Shown here: piece by piece, positions 13,975 to 15,743 of the stretch
Layout: every line of letters starts with the position of its first letter
Position numbering within the stretch: the stretch's first letter is position 1
From: an uncultured Actinomycetes bacterium
GTDB taxonomy: Bacteria > Actinomycetota > Thermoleophilia > Solirubrobacterales > 70-9
Direction: 5' to 3'
Assembly: GCA_937907435.1 (NCBI GenBank)
Contig: CALCIA010000285.1
Location: 1-15,743, forward strand
DNA length: 15,743 nucleotides
Notes under the pieces: model-generated
Databases searched by the model: none
Told to the model about the DNA's origin: nothing
What the model saw: only the letters and a program-made list of their open reading frames with translations
Position numbers and translations under genes: made by a program

Positions 13975-15432
13975 GTGAACATCATCGATGACCTGATGGA
14001 GCGCTCGCCGGCTTCGCGGCTGGGGATCGTCGCGATCGACCCGGAGGGGAACCGGCGCGACTGGCACTTCGGCGAACTGATCGCCACCTCGGCGGGGCTC
14101 TCCGGCGCGTTCGCGGCCCGCGGGGTGAAGCGCGGGGACGTGGTGATGACGCTGGTGGGGAACCGGATCGAGTGGGTGCTCTCACTGCTCGCCTGCTGGC
14201 GGATGGGCGCGGTGGCGCTGCCCTGCAACACGCAGCTGCGGCGCAAGGACCTGGAGCTGCGGATCGCGGCCGCGGCGCCGGTGCTGTGCGTCGGCGAGGA
14301 GCGGCTCCTGGCCGAGCTGCCCGCCGGGGTGCCGACGATGACGATGACCGAGGTCTCCTACGTCCTCGACGAGGACCGGCCGCAGGAGACGCCCGCCTCG
14401 GTCGTCGACCTGGACCCCGAGGACCCGGCGCTGATCGTCTTCACCTCCGGCACCACCGGCGACCCGCGCGGGGTCGTCCACGCCTACCGCTACCTGTTCG
14501 GCCAGCGGGTGCAGGCCGCGCACTGGTTCGGCTCGCTGCCCGGCGACCTCGCCTGGTGCACGACCGCGACCGGCTGGTCGAAGTCGGCCCGCAACGTCTT
14601 CATCGCGCCCTGGCTGACCGGCGCCGCCGCGGTGCTCCACAACGGGCGCTTCGACCCGGCGGAGCGGCTCGACCTCGCCGCGGCGCTCGAGGTCAACGTC
14701 CTCTGCCAGGCGCCCACCGAGTACCGGATGCTGGCGCGCCGGACCGCCCTGCGCCCGCTCCCCGCCCTGCGCCGCATGGTCTCGGCGGGCGAGCCGCTCG
14801 ACCCGGAGACGATCGCCGCCTGGCGCGAGGCGACCGGCCTCGAGCCCGCCGACGGCTACGGCCAGACGGAGACCGGCCAGGTGACCGCCAACCTCGCGGA
14901 CGAGCCGGTGCGGCTCGGCTCGATGGGCAAGCCGCTGCCGGGCGTGGAGGTCCGGATCGAGGACGGCGAGCTGCAGCTGCGCGCGGCCACCTCCCCCACC
15001 TTCTTCTCCCACTACCTCGACGGCGAGCGCTTCGAAGGCGAGTGGTGGTCGACCGGCGACCTCGTCGCCGAAGACGACGACGGCTTCCTCTTCTTCCAGG
15101 GCCGCAACGACGACATCATCAGCTCCTCCGGCTACCGCATCGGCCCGACCGAGGTCGAGGCCGCCCTCCTCTCCCACCCCGCCGTCGCCGACGCCGCCGC
15201 GGTCGCCGCCCCGGACCCGGAGCGGGGCAGCGTCGTCCGCGCGATCGTCGTCCTGCGCGAAGGCGAGCCCGGCGACGCCCTCTCCCGCGAGCTGATCGAC
15301 CACTGCCGCGCCCAGGCCGCCCCCTACAAGGCCCCCCGCATCGTCGACTTCGTCGACGAGCTGCCGAAGACGACCAGCGGCAAGGTCAAGCGCGCGCAGC
15401 TGCGCGGGGAATGGCGGCGACAGGGGGCGTAG
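13975..15432 (+). CDS. AMP-forming acyl-CoA synthetase
   Basis: A 485-residue adenylate-forming ligase that activates a carboxylic acid with ATP to an acyl-adenylate and then to acyl-CoA. The GTG at 13975 is the natural N-terminus (NIIDDLMERSPASRLG). There is no ribosome-binding site immediately before it. Motifs in order are the P-loop TSGTTGDPRG (157-166, with Arg at the usual Lys position), the YGQTETG block (295-301), STGD (359-362), the hinge GRNDDIISSSGYRIGPTE (376-393), and PKTTSGKVKR (464-473) with catalytic K470. The ATGWSKSARNVFIAPWLTGA stretch (198-217) resembles medium-chain (ACSM-type) synthetases. It may prime substrates for the upstream operon, from which it is separated by one gene and two hairpins. 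The true substrate is unknown. Confidence 0.92.
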   Translation: MNIIDDLMERSPASRLGIVAIDPEGNRRDWHFGELIATSAGLSGAFAARGVKRGDVVMTLVGNRIEWVLSLLACWRMGAVALPCNTQLRRKDLELRIAAAAPVLCVGEERLLAELPAGVPTMTMTEVSYVLDEDRPQETPASVVDLDPEDPALIVFTSGTTGDPRGVVHAYRYLFGQRVQAAHWFGSLPGDLAWCTTATGWSKSARNVFIAPWLTGAAAVLHNGRFDPAERLDLAAALEVNVLCQAPTEYRMLARRTALRPLPALRRMVSAGEPLDPETIAAWREATGLEPADGYGQTETGQVTANLADEPVRLGSMGKPLPGVEVRIEDGELQLRAATSPTFFSHYLDGERFEGEWWSTGDLVAEDDDGFLFFQGRNDDIISSSGYRIGPTEVEAALLSHPAVADAAAVAAPDPERGSVVRAIVVLREGEPGDALSRELIDHCRAQAAPYKAPRIVDFVDELPKTTSGKVKRAQLRGEWRRQGA

Positions 15433-15477
15433 GGCGGGGTTCGCAGCGCTGCCGGCCGTCCGAGATGGGTGGTGGGT

Positions 15478-15535
15478 GTCCTGGGCTCCTCATGGGGGTC
15501 CTGGCAGGCTGTGACCCCCATGAGGAGCCCAGGAC
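15478..15535. terminator. 58-bp hairpin with perfect 23-bp arms
   Basis: Arm 15478-15500 (begins GTCCTGGGCTCC, ends GGGGGTC) is perfectly complementary over all 23 bp to 15513-15535, around a 12-nt loop CTGGCAGGCTGT. It starts 45 bp after the synthetase stop. There is no T-tract on either side. By position it is a terminator. Its length and perfection also suit a conserved palindromic repeat or a recombination site. Confidence 0.5.
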
Positions 15536-15743
15536 GTGAGGCTTTCGTGGGAGAGGCGTCACAGGGACGTTGCGAAGTCGGACTTACGTGACGATCGGGT
15601 CGGGGAGTCTCCACACCTCGGCCGGATCCGTGACGAAGATGCCGGGAACGTCACACTTTCCGGCCCTCAGAGGCCCTTTTCGGGCCCCAAATCAAGGCCC
15701 GATAACGCGCTGCGTGTTTTAGGGCCCCTATAGGGGGGTCAAT
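15536..15743. other. Gene-free tail of the window
   Basis: Together with 15433-15477, these bases carry no convincing gene. Visible items are two CGTGACGA motifs (15587-15594 and 15629-15636), two CGTCAC motifs in opposite orientation (15557-15562 and 15649-15654), and a small GGCCC/GGGCC dyad near 15670. The last ~30 bases are locally richer in A and T (GTGTTTTAGGG, CCCCTATAG). The stretch may be the promoter region of a gene beyond the window edge. Confidence 0.4.

Noticed and set aside
15536..15733. 65-codon plus-strand ORF in the tail
   Set aside because: GTG start inside the flank of the hairpin, charged composition with no motif. The only ribosome-binding-like GGAG lies within the hairpin stem.

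Overview
The window comes from a very GC-rich actinobacterium, most likely class Thermoleophilia (Solirubrobacterales or a relative). The best taxonomic clue is the secreted protein at 13168-13860. Its N-terminus (TYANVIATLALFIALAGGTA) carries a leader-plus-membrane motif that I associate with Solirubrobacter-like genomes. The mycobacterial-type fatty-acid genes and the GTP-dependent PEP carboxykinase also fit an actinobacterium. This placement is from memory of families, not from a search.

Layout. (1) 1-2300: a 31-bp tandem repeat, then pckG on the minus strand with a strong terminator and a possible 24-codon leader ORF. (2) 2301-2690: a small minus-strand DUF4333-type lipoprotein gene, divergent from the next operon. 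(3) 2691-5070: a three-gene operon whose genes overlap by single-base TGATG junctions. It encodes a divergent succinyl-CoA-ligase-like beta subunit, its alpha subunit, and a 79-residue ferredoxin with exactly four cysteines. (4) 5071-5339: a six-copy ~30-bp repeat array that inverts at its right end. (5) 5340-5888: a minus-strand cysteine-rich secreted protein. (6) 5889-6260: a 372-bp divergent intergenic region dense in inverted and direct repeats, ending in a 38-bp dyad next to tetR. (7) 6261-13071: a tightly packed six-gene operon: TetR regulator, FadI-type thiolase, FabG4-type long ketoacyl reductase, MaoC/HtdX-type (R)-hydratase, and two acyl-CoA dehydrogenases. (8) 13168-13860: a secreted repeat-stalk protein. 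(9) 13975-15432: an AMP-forming acyl-CoA synthetase. Both are flanked by long perfect hairpins. (10) 15433-15743: no gene seen.

How the genes work together. The 6261-13071 operon contains every catalytic step of one beta-oxidation turn. The hydration and second oxidation are done by MaoC and SDR enzymes, i.e. through (3R)-hydroxyacyl-CoA, as in peroxisomal MFE-2, and not by a crotonase/HAD protein. The acyl-CoA synthetase nearby could supply substrate. The thiolase-FabG4-HtdX set resembles the fadA2/fabG4/htdX locus of Mycobacterium tuberculosis. The two dehydrogenases resemble the FadE24/FadE23 pair. The first dehydrogenase looks degenerate, so the two probably act as a heteromer. pckG and the CoA-ligase operon belong to C4-acid metabolism, but the ligase has an altered beta-subunit substrate loop and a dedicated ferredoxin. 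I consider that operon the most likely place for undescribed biochemistry.
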